Shown here piece after piece: positions 7,403-16,390 of a DNA stretch of 20,129 bases. The translations under genes were made by a program, and so were the position numbers. The DNA lies in the NCBI GenBank assembly GCA_012513245.1, contig JAAZCN010000356.1, positions 1 through 20,129 of the forward strand. Direction: 5' to 3'. The notes below the pieces were generated by a model, which saw only the letters and a program-made list of their open reading frames with translations, was not told the origin of the DNA and did no database searches. The stretch comes from Synergistaceae bacterium (GTDB taxonomy: Bacteria; Synergistota; Synergistia; Synergistales; Synergistaceae). Numbering within the stretch: the stretch's first letter is position 1; each line of letters starts with the position of its first letter.

Positions 7403-8092
7403 CTATGATTCCAGTTTTCTCCTGTACTGGGATGCCTTCACTGTCTTGCCTGTGTACATGTAGGCTATCCTCTCCGCCACATTAGTCACGTGATCTCCCG
7501 CCCTTTCCAGGGTTCGGGATACGTTCATAAGCTGCAGGGACTGCTCTATCCTCTGAGGTTTTTCCATCACCATGAGGAAAAGCTCTCTCATTATCTGTTT
7601 TTCAAGATCGTCAACCTGGTCATCCATTGGAAAGACCTCTATCGCCTTCTCCGGAGACCTCGTATCCATTGCCGTCATTGCAGAATCAAGCATCCTCTTG
7701 ATACATTCGACCATACGGGGTATATCGATCAGTGGTTTTATGGGCGTTTTTGAAGCAAAGTCTATCGCAGTTTTTGCAATGTTTCCCCCGTAGTCCCCTA
7801 TGCGTTCCAAATCAACGGCTATATGCATTATAGAAGTTACAGACCTAAGATCTTCCCCCAAGGGCTGGTACCTGGCTGCAAATTCCATGCAAGCCTCGTC
7901 TATTCTATCTTCAAGATCATCTATCATATCATCCTTTTCAAGAACTTCGCGAGCTGCCGCCTCATCCCTGTTTTTAAGCGCCCATACAGCGTTTTCTAGG
8001 GCTTCACCGGACATTCTGGCCATTCTGAAGACCATTCTTTTCAGCTCGGAGAGATCTTCATCGAGCCTTTTTCTCGTATTTATAACATCCAT
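7403..8092 (-). CDS. phoU: Phosphate transport regulator PhoU
   Basis: A 229-residue cytoplasmic helical protein made of two similar three-helix repeats. Each repeat has the family metal-binding signature: DLERIGDYGGNIA (about 94-106) and LERAGDHVTNVAERI (about 195-209). PhoU links the PstSCAB transporter to PhoR and keeps the kinase silent when phosphate is plentiful. Length is typical (about 220-240). Ribosome site GGGAGGA precedes the ATG at 8090-8092. A 92-base AT-rich gap separates it from pstB; I see no clear promoter or terminator there, so co-transcription with pst is likely. Confidence 0.94.
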   Translation of the reverse strand: MDVINTRKRLDEDLSELKRMVFRMARMSGEALENAVWALKNRDEAAAREVLEKDDMIDDLEDRIDEACMEFAARYQPLGEDLRSVTSIMHIAVDLERIGDYGGNIAKTAIDFASKTPIKPLIDIPRMVECIKRMLDSAMTAMDTRSPEKAIEVFPMDDQVDDLEKQIMRELFLMVMEKPQRIEQSLQLMNVSRTLERAGDHVTNVAERIAYMYTGKTVKASQYRRKLES

Positions 8093-8184
8093 AATAATTC
8101 CTCCCTAAATTCCTTTGAAGCATTTGTGAATTACCTGTTTTTTTAAACCTTTATTTATTCAATTAAGAAAATTTCCGGTCTTTA

Positions 8185-8955
8185 TTAGCCAAACCTGCCT
8201 GAGATGTAGTCCTCAGTCCTTTTATTAGATGGCGATGTGAATATCTTAGCCGTGCGGTCATACTCCACAAGGTCACCCAAAAGGAAAAAGGCCGTATAGT
8301 CTGATACTCGGGCCGCTTGCTGCATGTTGTGGGTGACTATGGCAACTGTATAATTTTCTTTGAGATCTCTTATAAGTTCCTCTACTCTCGCAGTTGACAT
8401 TGGGTCAAGTGCGCTCGTGGGCTCATCCATAAGAAGCACCTCCGGCTGGGTCGCAATAGCTCTCGCAATACAAAGTCTTTGCTGTTGCCCCCCAGAAAGC
8501 CCTGTGCCAGGAGAAGAGAGTTTGTCTTTTACCTCGTCCCAGAGAGCTGCTCCGTGAAGACTCTTTTCGACAGTTTCATCAAGTATATTTTTATCCTTTA
8601 TCCCGTTAAGCCTCGGACCATACGCAACATTTTCATATATAGACATCGGAAAAGGATTTGGTTTCTGAAAAACCATGCCAACCTTGCGCCTAAGGGCTAT
8701 AACATCTGTCTTAGGAGAGAGGATGTTCTCACCTTCCATTTCTATCGTTCCTGTTATCCTCGCCGAAGGGATGAAATCGTTCATTCTATTCAGACATCTG
8801 AGGTAGCTGCTCTTTCCGCAACCTGAGGGCCCGATGAAAGCCGTTACCATTTTGCGTCCGATATCAAATGTGATATCTTTCAATACTTGGTTATTTCCGT
8901 AAAACAAATCCAGACCAACTGTCTTTATCTGTACATCAAAAAGATCACTGCTCAT
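8185..8955 (-). CDS. pstB: Phosphate ABC transporter ATP-binding protein
   Basis: A 256-residue ATPase, the standard PstB length, which drives phosphate import through PstC/PstA. Motifs: Walker [10 protein letters not shown] (42-50), Q-loop [16 protein letters not shown] (about 95-110), a PstB hallmark, signature LSGGQQQR (153-160), Walker B VLLMDEP (173-179), and switch H209 in VTHNMQQA. The frame is open to 8982, but the ATG at 8953-8955 has GGGAGG (8968-8963) seven bases upstream and sits one base after the pstA stop, so the nine extra residues are discarded. Confidence 0.96.
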   Translation of the reverse strand: MSSDLFDVQIKTVGLDLFYGNNQVLKDITFDIGRKMVTAFIGPSGCGKSSYLRCLNRMNDFIPSARITGTIEMEGENILSPKTDVIALRRKVGMVFQKPNPFPMSIYENVAYGPRLNGIKDKNILDETVEKSLHGAALWDEVKDKLSSPGTGLSGGQQQRLCIARAIATQPEVLLMDEPTSALDPMSTARVEELIRDLKENYTVAIVTHNMQQAARVSDYTAFFLLGDLVEYDRTAKIFTSPSNKRTEDYISGRFG

Positions 8956-8956
8956 A

Positions 8957-9823
8957 TTATTGCCTCCCGCTCCTGACCGCAAGCCTTGACCTTGCTATCA
9001 CTCCTATCGCACTGGTCCCAAGTACCAACCCAATAAGAACAAGTATCGCCCCATACTGTATCGGCCTTGTCGCTTCAAGATCTGTTGATGATGTGGCAAG
9101 AACATAAATATGATATGGAAGAGCCATTACCTGATTAAATATGCTTTTTGCAACTTCCGGCGCAAAATACGCCGCACCTGTAAACATTATCGGCGCCGTC
9201 TCTCCAGCAACACGTCCAATTGCTAAGATGGCACCTGTTATTATCGTTGATGCCGCAGAGGGAAGAACTACCTTTAATATTGTCTGACTTTTAGTAGCAC
9301 CGAGGGCATATGAGGCATCACGAAAATCCTGTGGAACAGCCAGAAAAGCCTGTTCAGATACCGTCACTATCAGTGGCAGGGAAAGACATCCAAGGGTCAG
9401 TCCCGCAGAAAGCAGACATGAACCGAAATGCATAAAGGTAACAAAAAGTGAAAGTCCAAAGAGACCAAAAATTACAGACGGGACCCCTGCAAGAGATCGG
9501 ATCGATATTCTTAAAGCTTTTGTCAACCAACCCTCTTTGGAATATTCTGCAAAATAAAGTCCAGTGATTATTCCCACAGGAAGAGCAACAACCATTGAGA
9601 CAATAACAAGCTGGACCGTTCCAACAAGTGGCGTAAAAATCCCGCCGGTAGTCATGCCGTTTTGCGGAGCCTCAATAAGGAAATCAAGAGAAAGAACCTG
9701 CCAGCCCTCCCGGAAAAGAAATATTCCCACTCCGGCAAGAACAAAGACAAGGAACAGCGCGGCAGAACAGAAAATTAAAGTCATTGCTGTGTCAGAAAAT
9801 TTACGCAGAGCTGTTCTGTTCAT
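8957..9823 (-). CDS. pstA: Phosphate ABC transporter permease PstA
   Basis: A 288-residue inner-membrane permease with about six hydrophobic spans, the first at residues 15-35. The EAA coupling loop reads [20 protein letters not shown] (about 165-184), and [15 protein letters not shown] (about 203-217) is a PstA signature. It pairs with PstC to form the phosphate channel. It overlaps pstC by four bases (ATGA at 9823-9820), the usual sign of coupled translation, and pstB begins one base after its stop. Confidence 0.95.
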   Translation of the reverse strand: MNRTALRKFSDTAMTLIFCSAALFLVFVLAGVGIFLFREGWQVLSLDFLIEAPQNGMTTGGIFTPLVGTVQLVIVSMVVALPVGIITGLYFAEYSKEGWLTKALRISIRSLAGVPSVIFGLFGLSLFVTFMHFGSCLLSAGLTLGCLSLPLIVTVSEQAFLAVPQDFRDASYALGATKSQTILKVVLPSAASTIITGAILAIGRVAGETAPIMFTGAAYFAPEVAKSIFNQVMALPYHIYVLATSSTDLEATRPIQYGAILVLIGLVLGTSAIGVIARSRLAVRSGRQ

Positions 9824-10722
9824 TCCTGTTTACCTCTCTTTTCTATATAGAATGAGGCAAGATTAATAATAAGTGTAATCATAAGAAGTATAAGTCCCGC
9901 AAAGAAGAGCGCGTGATAATGGACGCTTCCTACCGAAGTTTCGCCCATTTCAGCCGCTATAGTCGAAGTAAGGGGACGGACAGGATCGGTAAACATCTTT
10001 GGTATTATTGCAGCTCCGCCGGCTACCATGAGTACAACCATTGTCTCGCCGAGAGATCTCATCACACCAAGAAGCACAGCTGAAAGCATTCCTGGCAACG
10101 CGTGAGGAATGACAACATTTTTAATTGTTTCCCAGCGGGTTGCGCCGAGTGCATAAGATGCATCACGCATCTCCTGTGGAACAGCCGAAATAGCCTCTTC
10201 AGAGAGAGATGCAACAACAGGTATTACAAGAAATCCGAGAAGTATGGAGGCTGTAAGCAGATTCAGCCCTGTCGCAATTCCAAGAGCTTCCTGCATCCTA
10301 GGTGCAAGAACCATCATCCCCAGAAAACCAAGAACTATTGAAGGAAGAAATCCGAGAAGCTCAAGCAGAACCTTAAAGAAATCTCTCATCCAGCGGGGAG
10401 CGATTTCAGCCGTAAAAACAGCAAGAGCAACCGCAACAGGAAGCGCCAGAATACTTGAAATAAGAGTAGTAGCCATAGTGCCGATTATCAGGGGCAGCAT
10501 ACCCAATACTGGAGGTTCTTCTGCAGGATACCAATCATAACTTAAGAAAATTTCTGACAGAGAGACCTCTTTAAGAACAGGCAGACCATTCGCAACAAGA
10601 AACCCCAGAATGAACACTATGATTACCACACCAGACATCGAAACTGAAAAAACCAGACGAGACATCATAATGTCTCTCCTGCCCCCGAACCCTGTTTTCT
10701 TTTCATTCTTAGTCTTTTTCAT
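9820..10722 (-). CDS. pstC: Phosphate ABC transporter permease PstC
   Basis: A 300-residue inner-membrane permease, about six hydrophobic spans, with a basic cytoplasmic N-terminus (residues 1-23). The EAA loop reads [20 protein letters not shown] (about 180-199) and is followed by MRSLGETMVVLMVAGG (about 221-236), the PstC counterpart of the PstA motif; the two permeases are clear paralogues. The ATG at 10720-10722 has GGGAAGGA upstream. A strong hairpin (10740-10780) separates it from pstS, so it is probably expressed at a lower level than the binding protein. Confidence 0.95.
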   Translation of the reverse strand: MKKTKNEKKTGFGGRRDIMMSRLVFSVSMSGVVIIVFILGFLVANGLPVLKEVSLSEIFLSYDWYPAEEPPVLGMLPLIIGTMATTLISSILALPVAVALAVFTAEIAPRWMRDFFKVLLELLGFLPSIVLGFLGMMVLAPRMQEALGIATGLNLLTASILLGFLVIPVVASLSEEAISAVPQEMRDASYALGATRWETIKNVVIPHALPGMLSAVLLGVMRSLGETMVVLMVAGGAAIIPKMFTDPVRPLTSTIAAEMGETSVGSVHYHALFFAGLILLMITLIINLASFYIEKRGKQE

Positions 10723-10739
10723 ATTTATATCCTTCCCTC

Positions 10740-10780
10740 TACTGTTTCGTGCCGGGATGATATCCCAGCGCGAAACAGTA
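10740..10780 (-). promoter_or_regulatory. Long intergenic hairpin between pstS and pstC
   Basis: Two 19-base arms (10740-10758 and 10762-10780) pair around a three-base GAT loop with one mismatch and one G-T pair; the outer ten pairs (TACTGTTTCG against CGAAACAGTA) and inner five (GGGAT/ATCCC) are perfect. No T-run follows in the direction of transcription (the next bases are GAGGGAAGG, the pstC ribosome site). I read it as an mRNA-stabilising or processing structure that protects the pstS message, not as a terminator. Confidence 0.75.
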
Positions 10781-10792
10781 ATTTAAGAAAGC

Positions 10793-11623
10793 TTATTTTC
10801 CTATCTGCTGCAGCGAAACAAATCCGGTACTGTTAACTATTTTCTGTCCGGCATTACTCTGCATGAAGGTTATAAAATCAAGTACTTCGCCTTCCGGCCA
10901 GCCGTTAGTAAACATATAGAGGTAACGGGCAAGAGGGTACTTGCCACTGCGCGCAGCAGAAGCTGAGCCGGAGATACCGTCTACAGCAAGTGCTTTAACA
11001 GACTTACTGACATACCCCATTCCCTCATAACCTATAGCATTTTTATTTTGGGATACCGAAGTCATCATAGCTCCGCTTGAGGAGGTAACCTGAGCTTTAG
11101 GTGTTACGCGTGTCTTGCCGCCCTTGTCCATGATCATCTCCTGCCACGTCCCGTATGTACCGGAACTTGTATCGCGGCCAACTACTACTATCGGAGTATC
11201 AGAACCGCCCACCTGTTTCCAGTTAGTGGTCTTCCCCGAATAAATATCCTTAAGCTGCTCTCTCGTCAATGATTTGACTTTGTTTGAAGGGTTGACAACC
11301 GGGACCAAGCAGTCGAGCGCCACCGCGAAAGGGACCGGATAGACCTTCTTGTCCATGCAGGATTTTATTTCCGAATCTTTAATGAAGCGCGATGCATTAG
11401 CTATCTGTGCGCTTCCAACCGCAAGCGATTTAAAACCATTCCCGGTTCCGGTACCTGAGACCGAAAATTTAACGCCGGTGTTCTGTTTTGCGAACTGCTC
11501 AGCAGCTGCCTGACCAAACGGAAGAACCGTAGTAGAACCGTCCATGACTATTTGTCCTGCAAAGGCGCTTACTGAAAACGAAAATACTGCGATTATTACT
11601 GCCGCGAAAATAATTTTTCTCAT
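10793..11623 (-). CDS. pstS: Periplasmic phosphate-binding protein
   Basis: A 276-residue secreted protein of the short PstS type. Residues 1-22 are a Sec signal peptide (MRKIIF start, hydrophobic core, AFA cleavage site) without a lipobox Cys, implying a free periplasmic protein. Phosphate-binding segments are visible: MDGSTTVLP (27-35), SGTGTGNGFKSLAVGSAQIANASR (about 55-78, quoted in part: GTGTGNG and IANASR), and GRDTSSGTYGTWQEM (about 149-163). It feeds PstCAB and signals phosphate status to PhoU/PhoR. First gene of the operon; GGAGGGGAG lies just before the ATG, and a Pho box with -10 lies further upstream. Confidence 0.95.
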   Translation of the reverse strand: MRKIIFAAVIIAVFSFSVSAFAGQIVMDGSTTVLPFGQAAAEQFAKQNTGVKFSVSGTGTGNGFKSLAVGSAQIANASRFIKDSEIKSCMDKKVYPVPFAVALDCLVPVVNPSNKVKSLTREQLKDIYSGKTTNWKQVGGSDTPIVVVGRDTSSGTYGTWQEMIMDKGGKTRVTPKAQVTSSSGAMMTSVSQNKNAIGYEGMGYVSKSVKALAVDGISGSASAARSGKYPLARYLYMFTNGWPEGEVLDFITFMQSNAGQKIVNSTGFVSLQQIGK

Positions 11624-11654
11624 ATTCTCCCCTCCTGTTAACTATGTTGTATCA

Positions 11655-11709
11655 AGTATAATCCGCGAAAGTTAAGACTGTGTATAACTTTTGTAACAAT
11701 AATGTAACA
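11655..11709 (-). promoter_or_regulatory. pstS promoter with Pho box
   Basis: On the - strand, TGTTACA (11709-11703) is repeated exactly 11 bases later (11698-11692), and a third, degenerate unit (TTATACA, 11687-11681, 5 of 7) follows in the same phase. Direct seven-base repeats every 11 bases are the known layout of PhoB/PhoP boxes; the longer reading CTGTTAC-ATTA-TTGTTAC resembles the Escherichia coli CTGTCAT-N4-CTGTCAT form. A -10 box TATACT (11660-11655) follows with no recognisable -35 at the right spacing, as expected for an activator-dependent promoter. Start of transcription would be near 11648, about 25 bases before pstS. Confidence 0.82.
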
Positions 11710-11718
11710 GCGTTCATT

Positions 11719-11760
11719 AAACAAGAGGTGACCTCCTGTAGGAGAGATCACCTCTTGTTT
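11719..11760 (-). terminator. Strong terminator closing the ilv-leu operon
   Basis: A perfect 13-base-pair stem, AAACAAGAGGTGA (11719-11731) with TCACCTCTTGTTT (11748-11760), topped by an inner four-pair stem CTCC/GGAG with a TGTA loop. On the - strand it follows ilvD by about 50 bases and ends in CTTGTTTAA; on the + strand it ends in TTGTTTTTAAA, so it could act both ways. It stands immediately upstream of the Pho box and insulates pstS from ilvD transcripts. Confidence 0.85.
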
Positions 11761-11809
11761 TTAAATACATCTTTAATAAGAATAGTGGTAAATTATTTTG
11801 CGGGGGATT

Positions 11810-13480
11810 CTATTCCGGTTTTTCCCTCAGAACTGCACCCTCGACCCCAGAGCTTACAAAAGCCCTGTACCTTGAAAGGAAAGGACTATCTACCTTCTGG
11901 AGCTTAGGAACAAACTTTTCTCTTCTCTTTGCAAGGACCTCATCACTTACCTTTAGATCAAGCCTCTTAGCAGGGATATCTATAGCGATGATGTCTCCCT
12001 CTTCAACAAGCCCAATTGGCCCACCTACCGCAGCTTCTGGTGAGACGTGGCAAATAGCTGCGCCTCTTGTGGCACCCGAAAAACGTCCGTCTGTTATGAG
12101 TGCGACAGTCGCACCTTTTCCTTGTCCCATGATGGCAGAAGTCGGGGTAAGCATCTCACGCATTCCGGGACCGCCTTTGGGCCCTTCGAAACGGATGACC
12201 ACAACGTCCCCGTCCTTTATTTCGTTGTTGAGAATTGCTTTGCTTGCATCCTCTTCACAATCGAAGACACGGGCAGGGCCTTCATGGACCAGCATTTCAG
12301 GGAGAACAGCAGACTGCTTTACTATAGCTCCAAGAGGGGCCAAAGTACCCTTCATAAATGCAAGTCCGCCCTCTTTATGATAAGGATCTTCGACCGGGCG
12401 AATAACGTCATTATTTACGACCGAGGCTTTTTGAAGATTTTCTTTTACAGTCTTTCCGGTAACTGTTATCAGCTCACCCTTTATCAGACCTTTTTCAAGA
12501 AGTCTTGCCATAAGTCCCTCGACTCCACCCGCCTGCCAGAGGTCCTCTATATGGTGCTGCCCTCCGGGGCTCATTGAACAGAGATGGGGTACTCTCGCTC
12601 CTATTTCGTTGAAAAGCTCAAGAGGAAGTTCCAACCCTGCGGCCCAGGCTATCGCGGGCAGGTGTAGAGAAGTATTAGTAGATCCGCCAAGTGCAAGATC
12701 CACAGCAAGTGCGTTTTCAAATGCTTCCATAGTAAGAATGTCCCTCGGCCTGATGTTTTTTTCGACAAGGGTCATTATGGCACGTCCGGCATCTTTAGCG
12801 AGCCTGACACGCCCAGCATGGACAGCGGGGATTGTACCGTTTCCGGTCAGTGCGAGTCCAAGCGCCTCCATCATGCAGTTCATGGTGTTAGCTGTGAACA
12901 TTCCTGAACATGATCCGCATCCGGGACAGGCGCTGTCTTCTATATCCTTGAGTTCTTCATCCGAAATTTTACCCGCGGCCTTCATTCCAACGCCTTCGAA
13001 AACGCTGTTAAGGTCAAGTACCCTATCCTTCATCATGCCTGCCATCATCGGTCCGCCGGAAATTACTATTGAAGGGAGGTTAAGTTTTCCTGCTGCCATT
13101 GCCATGCCGGGGACAATTTTGTCACAGTTAGTCACTAGCACAAGCCCGTCGAACGCGTGTCCGCGGGCCATAATTTCTATGGAATCCATTATCAGTTCAC
13201 GGCTTGGGAGGGAAAACTTCATGCCCTCATGGTTCATTGCTATGCCGTCGCAGACTCCTATCACAGGAAATTCGATAGGAAGTCCGCCTGCGGCGTATAT
13301 ACCGGCCTTTACAGCCTCTGTTATGGTTCTCAGATGGATGTGCCCGGGAATTATGGCGTTGTACGAGTTCGCCACCCCTATCCAAGGGCGGGCTATCTCC
13401 CAGTCCGTGTATCCCGCCGCTTTAAGCAGTGAACGGTGAGGGCTCCTCTGATAACCCTTTTTTGCCTTATCGCTGTTCAT
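11810..13480 (-). CDS. ilvD: Dihydroxy-acid dehydratase
   Basis: A 556-residue Fe-S enzyme of the normal length, which dehydrates 2,3-dihydroxy-isovalerate (and -methylvalerate) to the 2-oxo acids for valine, leucine and isoleucine. Family segments: GHIHLRTI (46-53), [11 protein letters not shown] (77-87), NCDKIVPGM (118-126) with cluster ligand C119, and [19 protein letters not shown] (185-203) with cluster ligand C191. The position where some [2Fe-2S] members have a first cysteine, near residue 40-46, has none. The ATG at 13478-13480 is fixed by an in-frame stop just upstream; its ribosome site GGGGG is rather far (12 bases), overlapping the end of ilvB, so translation may depend on coupling. 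Last gene of the operon. Confidence 0.96.
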   Translation of the reverse strand: MNSDKAKKGYQRSPHRSLLKAAGYTDWEIARPWIGVANSYNAIIPGHIHLRTITEAVKAGIYAAGGLPIEFPVIGVCDGIAMNHEGMKFSLPSRELIMDSIEIMARGHAFDGLVLVTNCDKIVPGMAMAAGKLNLPSIVISGGPMMAGMMKDRVLDLNSVFEGVGMKAAGKISDEELKDIEDSACPGCGSCSGMFTANTMNCMMEALGLALTGNGTIPAVHAGRVRLAKDAGRAIMTLVEKNIRPRDILTMEAFENALAVDLALGGSTNTSLHLPAIAWAAGLELPLELFNEIGARVPHLCSMSPGGQHHIEDLWQAGGVEGLMARLLEKGLIKGELITVTGKTVKENLQKASVVNNDVIRPVEDPYHKEGGLAFMKGTLAPLGAIVKQSAVLPEMLVHEGPARVFDCEEDASKAILNNEIKDGDVVVIRFEGPKGGPGMREMLTPTSAIMGQGKGATVALITDGRFSGATRGAAICHVSPEAAVGGPIGLVEEGDIIAIDIPAKRLDLKVSDEVLAKRREKFVPKLQKVDSPFLSRYRAFVSSGVEGAVLREKPE

Positions 13481-13497
13481 AATTTAATAATTCCCCC

Positions 13498-15180
13498 TCA
13501 GTTGAGTATCATTTTATCTATCGAACCGCCCGGAGGTACCATAGGAAGCACGAGCGCCCCCTGAGGGATCCTGAAATCGACCAGGGCCGGTCCCGGAACT
13601 TTCAAAGCTGCTTCTATAGTCTTTCTTACCTCTTCGGGTTTTGTTGCCAGGAATCCGCTTACTCCCATACCCTCTGCAATTTTTACGAAATCAGGATCAC
13701 GGCTGTAGATAGTATTTGAGTAACGGTTTTCATAAAAGAGCTGCTGCCACTGACGGACCATGCCGAGGCAGGAATTGTTGAGGATGAAAACCTTGACGGG
13801 TATATTGTACCGCGCACAGGTGTCGAGTTCCTGGATATTCATCATAAAACTTCCGTCACCTGCAATACAGCAGACATGCTGGCCGGGACATGCAAAGGCA
13901 GCTCCTATCGCGGACGGGAAACCGAATCCCATGGTTCCAAGACCTCCTGAAGTTACGAAGCGGCCCGGTTCTTCGACCTTGTAGTGTAGAGCTGCCCACA
14001 TCTGGTGCTGGCCTACTTCGGTTGTAAGCACTGATTTACCGCCTGTTATCTCTCTCAGAGACTCTATTATCTGCCAGGGAGCTATCTCTCCCGGGTATTC
14101 ATTTCTTGGGAGCGGCTCTTTCTGGCGTATCAGGTCAAGCTCTTGGAGCCAGTGTGAACGGTCGAAGTATTTTTTCTTCATTGAGTTTGTGATAGCGTCG
14201 ATGATGACCCCGGCGTCGCCGACAAGCCAGACTTCCGACCCTATTGCCTTGTCTATCTCTGCGGGGTCAAGGTCGATATGGATTATTTTTGCCTCAGAAG
14301 CAAAGCTCGATCTCTTTCCGGTGGTCCTGTCGCTGAAACGGGATCCTATCGCGAGAATGACATCAGCTGTCATAAGCGCTCTGTTGGCTACAGGATTGCC
14401 GTGCATTCCTGCCATCCCAAGTGAGAATCCCAGCGGATGTGATTCCGGGAAGGCTCCCTTTCCAAGAAGCGATGTGGCTACGGGTATCTCCAGCTTCTCG
14501 GCAAGTTCTGTGAGTTTTCCGGCTGCTCCTGACCTTATCACACCGCCTCCTGCGAAGATGACAGGTCTCTCCGCATGTTCAAGAAGAGAGACAGCGTCGT
14601 CAAGCTGGGTAAGGTCCGACCCCTTTTCGGGGTGATAACCGGGAAAGGTTATGTTCTCGGGATATTTGAATTCTCCGAAACCTTTCTGTATGTCCGCCGG
14701 CACATCTATCAGGACAGGCCCCGGCCTTCCCGTAGAGGCGATATAAAAAGCCTTTTTTATTGCATAGGGTATCTCTTCCGGTGACCTCACCTGCATGCTG
14801 TGTTTAACAATGGGGATCGTAGCTCCCATAATATCTGCCTCCTGAAAGGCGTCTGTCCCGATCACCGTGGTTGGCACCTGTCCGGTGATAGCGACCATGG
14901 GAACGGAATCCAGGTTTGCAGTGGCGATACCGGTAACCAGGTTTGTTGCCCCGGGACCGGATGTCGCTATGCATACACCGGGCTTTCCGCTTACTCTCGC
15001 GTATCCGTCAGCAGCATGCGAGGCTGCCTGTTCATGTCGCATCAATATGTGGTTGATCTTTGAGTCATAAAGAGCGTCATAAAGAGGGATAACTGTTCCG
15101 CCGGGCAGTCCGAAGATTGTGTCTACACCCTCTGTTTCTAGAGACTTGACCACCATTTGTGCTCCGCTCATTTTAGCCAT
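13498..15180 (-). CDS. ilvB: Acetolactate synthase large (catalytic) subunit
   Basis: A 560-residue thiamine-diphosphate enzyme that condenses two pyruvates to 2-acetolactate, or pyruvate with 2-oxobutyrate. Seen in order: GLPGG (24-28), catalytic E50 in MRHEQAA, SGPGATNLVTG (74-84), the central FAD-associated domain (about 190-340), SGGLGTMGFG (411-420), and the ThDP/Mg motif GDGS (441-444) ending at NN (468-469), then MVRQWQQLFY (474-483). The overall look is of the biosynthetic IlvB/IlvI type, not the catabolic AlsS type. It has AGGAGG before the ATG. No small regulatory subunit (ilvN) lies between it and its neighbours, which is unusual for a feedback-regulated enzyme; it may lie upstream of ilvC or elsewhere. 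Confidence 0.95.
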   Translation of the reverse strand: MAKMSGAQMVVKSLETEGVDTIFGLPGGTVIPLYDALYDSKINHILMRHEQAASHAADGYARVSGKPGVCIATSGPGATNLVTGIATANLDSVPMVAITGQVPTTVIGTDAFQEADIMGATIPIVKHSMQVRSPEEIPYAIKKAFYIASTGRPGPVLIDVPADIQKGFGEFKYPENITFPGYHPEKGSDLTQLDDAVSLLEHAERPVIFAGGGVIRSGAAGKLTELAEKLEIPVATSLLGKGAFPESHPLGFSLGMAGMHGNPVANRALMTADVILAIGSRFSDRTTGKRSSFASEAKIIHIDLDPAEIDKAIGSEVWLVGDAGVIIDAITNSMKKKYFDRSHWLQELDLIRQKEPLPRNEYPGEIAPWQIIESLREITGGKSVLTTEVGQHQMWAALHYKVEEPGRFVTSGGLGTMGFGFPSAIGAAFACPGQHVCCIAGDGSFMMNIQELDTCARYNIPVKVFILNNSCLGMVRQWQQLFYENRYSNTIYSRDPDFVKIAEGMGVSGFLATKPEEVRKTIEAALKVPGPALVDFRIPQGALVLPMVPPGGSIDKMILN

Positions 15181-15248
15181 TGGATATACCTCCTATTGTA
15201 AAGGCGACACCGCTTGTACCTCAGATCAGAGGTTAGCATGTGCCTTTG

Positions 15249-16376
15249 CTAAATATATTTTCTGATATTTTCTCCCACCTGTTCGAAGGTGGCAGCTCCG
15301 CCGAATTCGAAAGGGAGCCTATTGTCGGCTGCATTTTCAAGGAAATCGGATACGGCGCAGTTTATAGCCTTCGAGGCTTCCGGTTCCCCAAGATGCTCCA
15401 GCATCAGAGCTCCGGAAAGTATCGCAGCAACAGGGTTTGACCTTCCTGTGCCTGCAATGTCAGGAGCAGAGCCGTGTACCGGTTCAAACATAGAGAGGCC
15501 GTCCCCGATGTTTCCTCCCGCGGCTGTACCGAGTCCTCCGGCTAATCCTGCCTGAAGATCGCTGATAATATCACCGAAGAGGTTCGGACAAAGCAGTACC
15601 CCATAAGCCGCCGGGTTACGGACGAGGTGGTAACAGAGGGCATCCACATTTACCATTGCATATTTAAGCTCGGGATATTCGTCGTTCATTACTTTTTTGG
15701 CTACATCTTCGAAGAAGCCGTAAAGGGCAGAGACTGCGTTGGATTTGGATACGACTGTAACAGTATCTTCACCGCGCTTTTTCGCAAGATCACATGCGTA
15801 TCTTGTGATCCTTTCTACGCCCGGTCTGCTGTTAATGGCAGCCTGGGCCGCGAAAGGATATCCGGGATCCATTTTCAGTTTAAGAGTGCCCTTGAGTTCA
15901 TATTTGCCCCTGCTGAGATCTACGGGAAGTTCAAGCTCACCTGTTTCTGTAGTTCCGCCTATGCACATGTAAAGATCCTCAGTGTTTTCACGGACTACTA
16001 CAGAATCCATCTTTGCCCCTTTGAGGTCGACGGGAGTATGTACTTTAGGCAGAGAAATGGCGGGACGCAGGTTGACATACTGATCAAAGCGGAAACGGAA
16101 GGCAAGCAGGATACCCTGTTCCAGAATGCCGGGTTTTACCCTTGGGTCGCCGATAGCGCCAAGGAGCATCGCATCGCATTTCGACATCTCTTTCATTGCC
16201 TCTTCAGGCATGACCTCGCCTGTTGCCAGATAGTGCCCTGCTCCGTATGGAAAATTTTTCCATTCGAAAGAAAACCCAAAATTCTCCCCTGATTTTTCGA
16301 GAGTTTTTATGGTCTCCCCGATCACTTCAGGGCCTATCCCGTCGCCGGGTATGACTGCGATCTTGTATGTTTTCAT
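15249..16376 (-). CDS. leuB: 3-isopropylmalate dehydrogenase (isocitrate/tartrate dehydrogenase-like branch)
   Basis: A 375-residue beta-decarboxylating dehydrogenase that should convert 3-isopropylmalate to 2-oxoisocaproate in leucine synthesis. Family parts: GDGIGPEV (11-18), substrate arginines R94 and R104, SKSNAV with K211, metal-binding D245, D269 and D273, and FEPVHGSAPDIAG (297-309), where D306 favours NAD over NADP. It departs from textbook LeuB in two places: LLAFRFRFDQYVNLRP (90-105) and RENTEDLY (129-136), which read like tartrate dehydrogenase and isocitrate dehydrogenase. Position inside a leuA-leuC-leuD-leuB run makes the leucine role most likely. Related uses such as methylmalate oxidation in a citramalate route are possible. 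leuD ends 14 bases before it; ilvB starts 68 bases after it. Confidence 0.85.
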   Translation of the reverse strand: MKTYKIAVIPGDGIGPEVIGETIKTLEKSGENFGFSFEWKNFPYGAGHYLATGEVMPEEAMKEMSKCDAMLLGAIGDPRVKPGILEQGILLAFRFRFDQYVNLRPAISLPKVHTPVDLKGAKMDSVVVRENTEDLYMCIGGTTETGELELPVDLSRGKYELKGTLKLKMDPGYPFAAQAAINSRPGVERITRYACDLAKKRGEDTVTVVSKSNAVSALYGFFEDVAKKVMNDEYPELKYAMVNVDALCYHLVRNPAAYGVLLCPNLFGDIISDLQAGLAGGLGTAAGGNIGDGLSMFEPVHGSAPDIAGTGRSNPVAAILSGALMLEHLGEPEASKAINCAVSDFLENAADNRLPFEFGGAATFEQVGENIRKYI

Positions 16377-16390
16377 TTAAAATACCATCC

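Noticed and set aside
8093..8184. Internal promoter or terminator between pstB and phoU
   Set aside because: The gap is AT-rich, but I find no hairpin with a T-run and no -35/-10 pair at proper spacing.
12609..13439. A 276-codon open frame on the + strand
   Set aside because: It lies wholly antisense to ilvD, which has unmistakable conserved motifs over the same bases; the translated protein has no recognisable domain and it lacks a convincing ribosome site.
15218..15233. ACCTC/GAGGT inverted repeat between leuB and ilvB
   Set aside because: Only five base pairs with no T-run; too weak to call a terminator or operator.
15627..16292. A 221-codon open frame on the + strand
   Set aside because: Antisense to leuB; the protein is rich in Cys, Phe and Tyr in a pattern expected from reading a conserved gene backwards.
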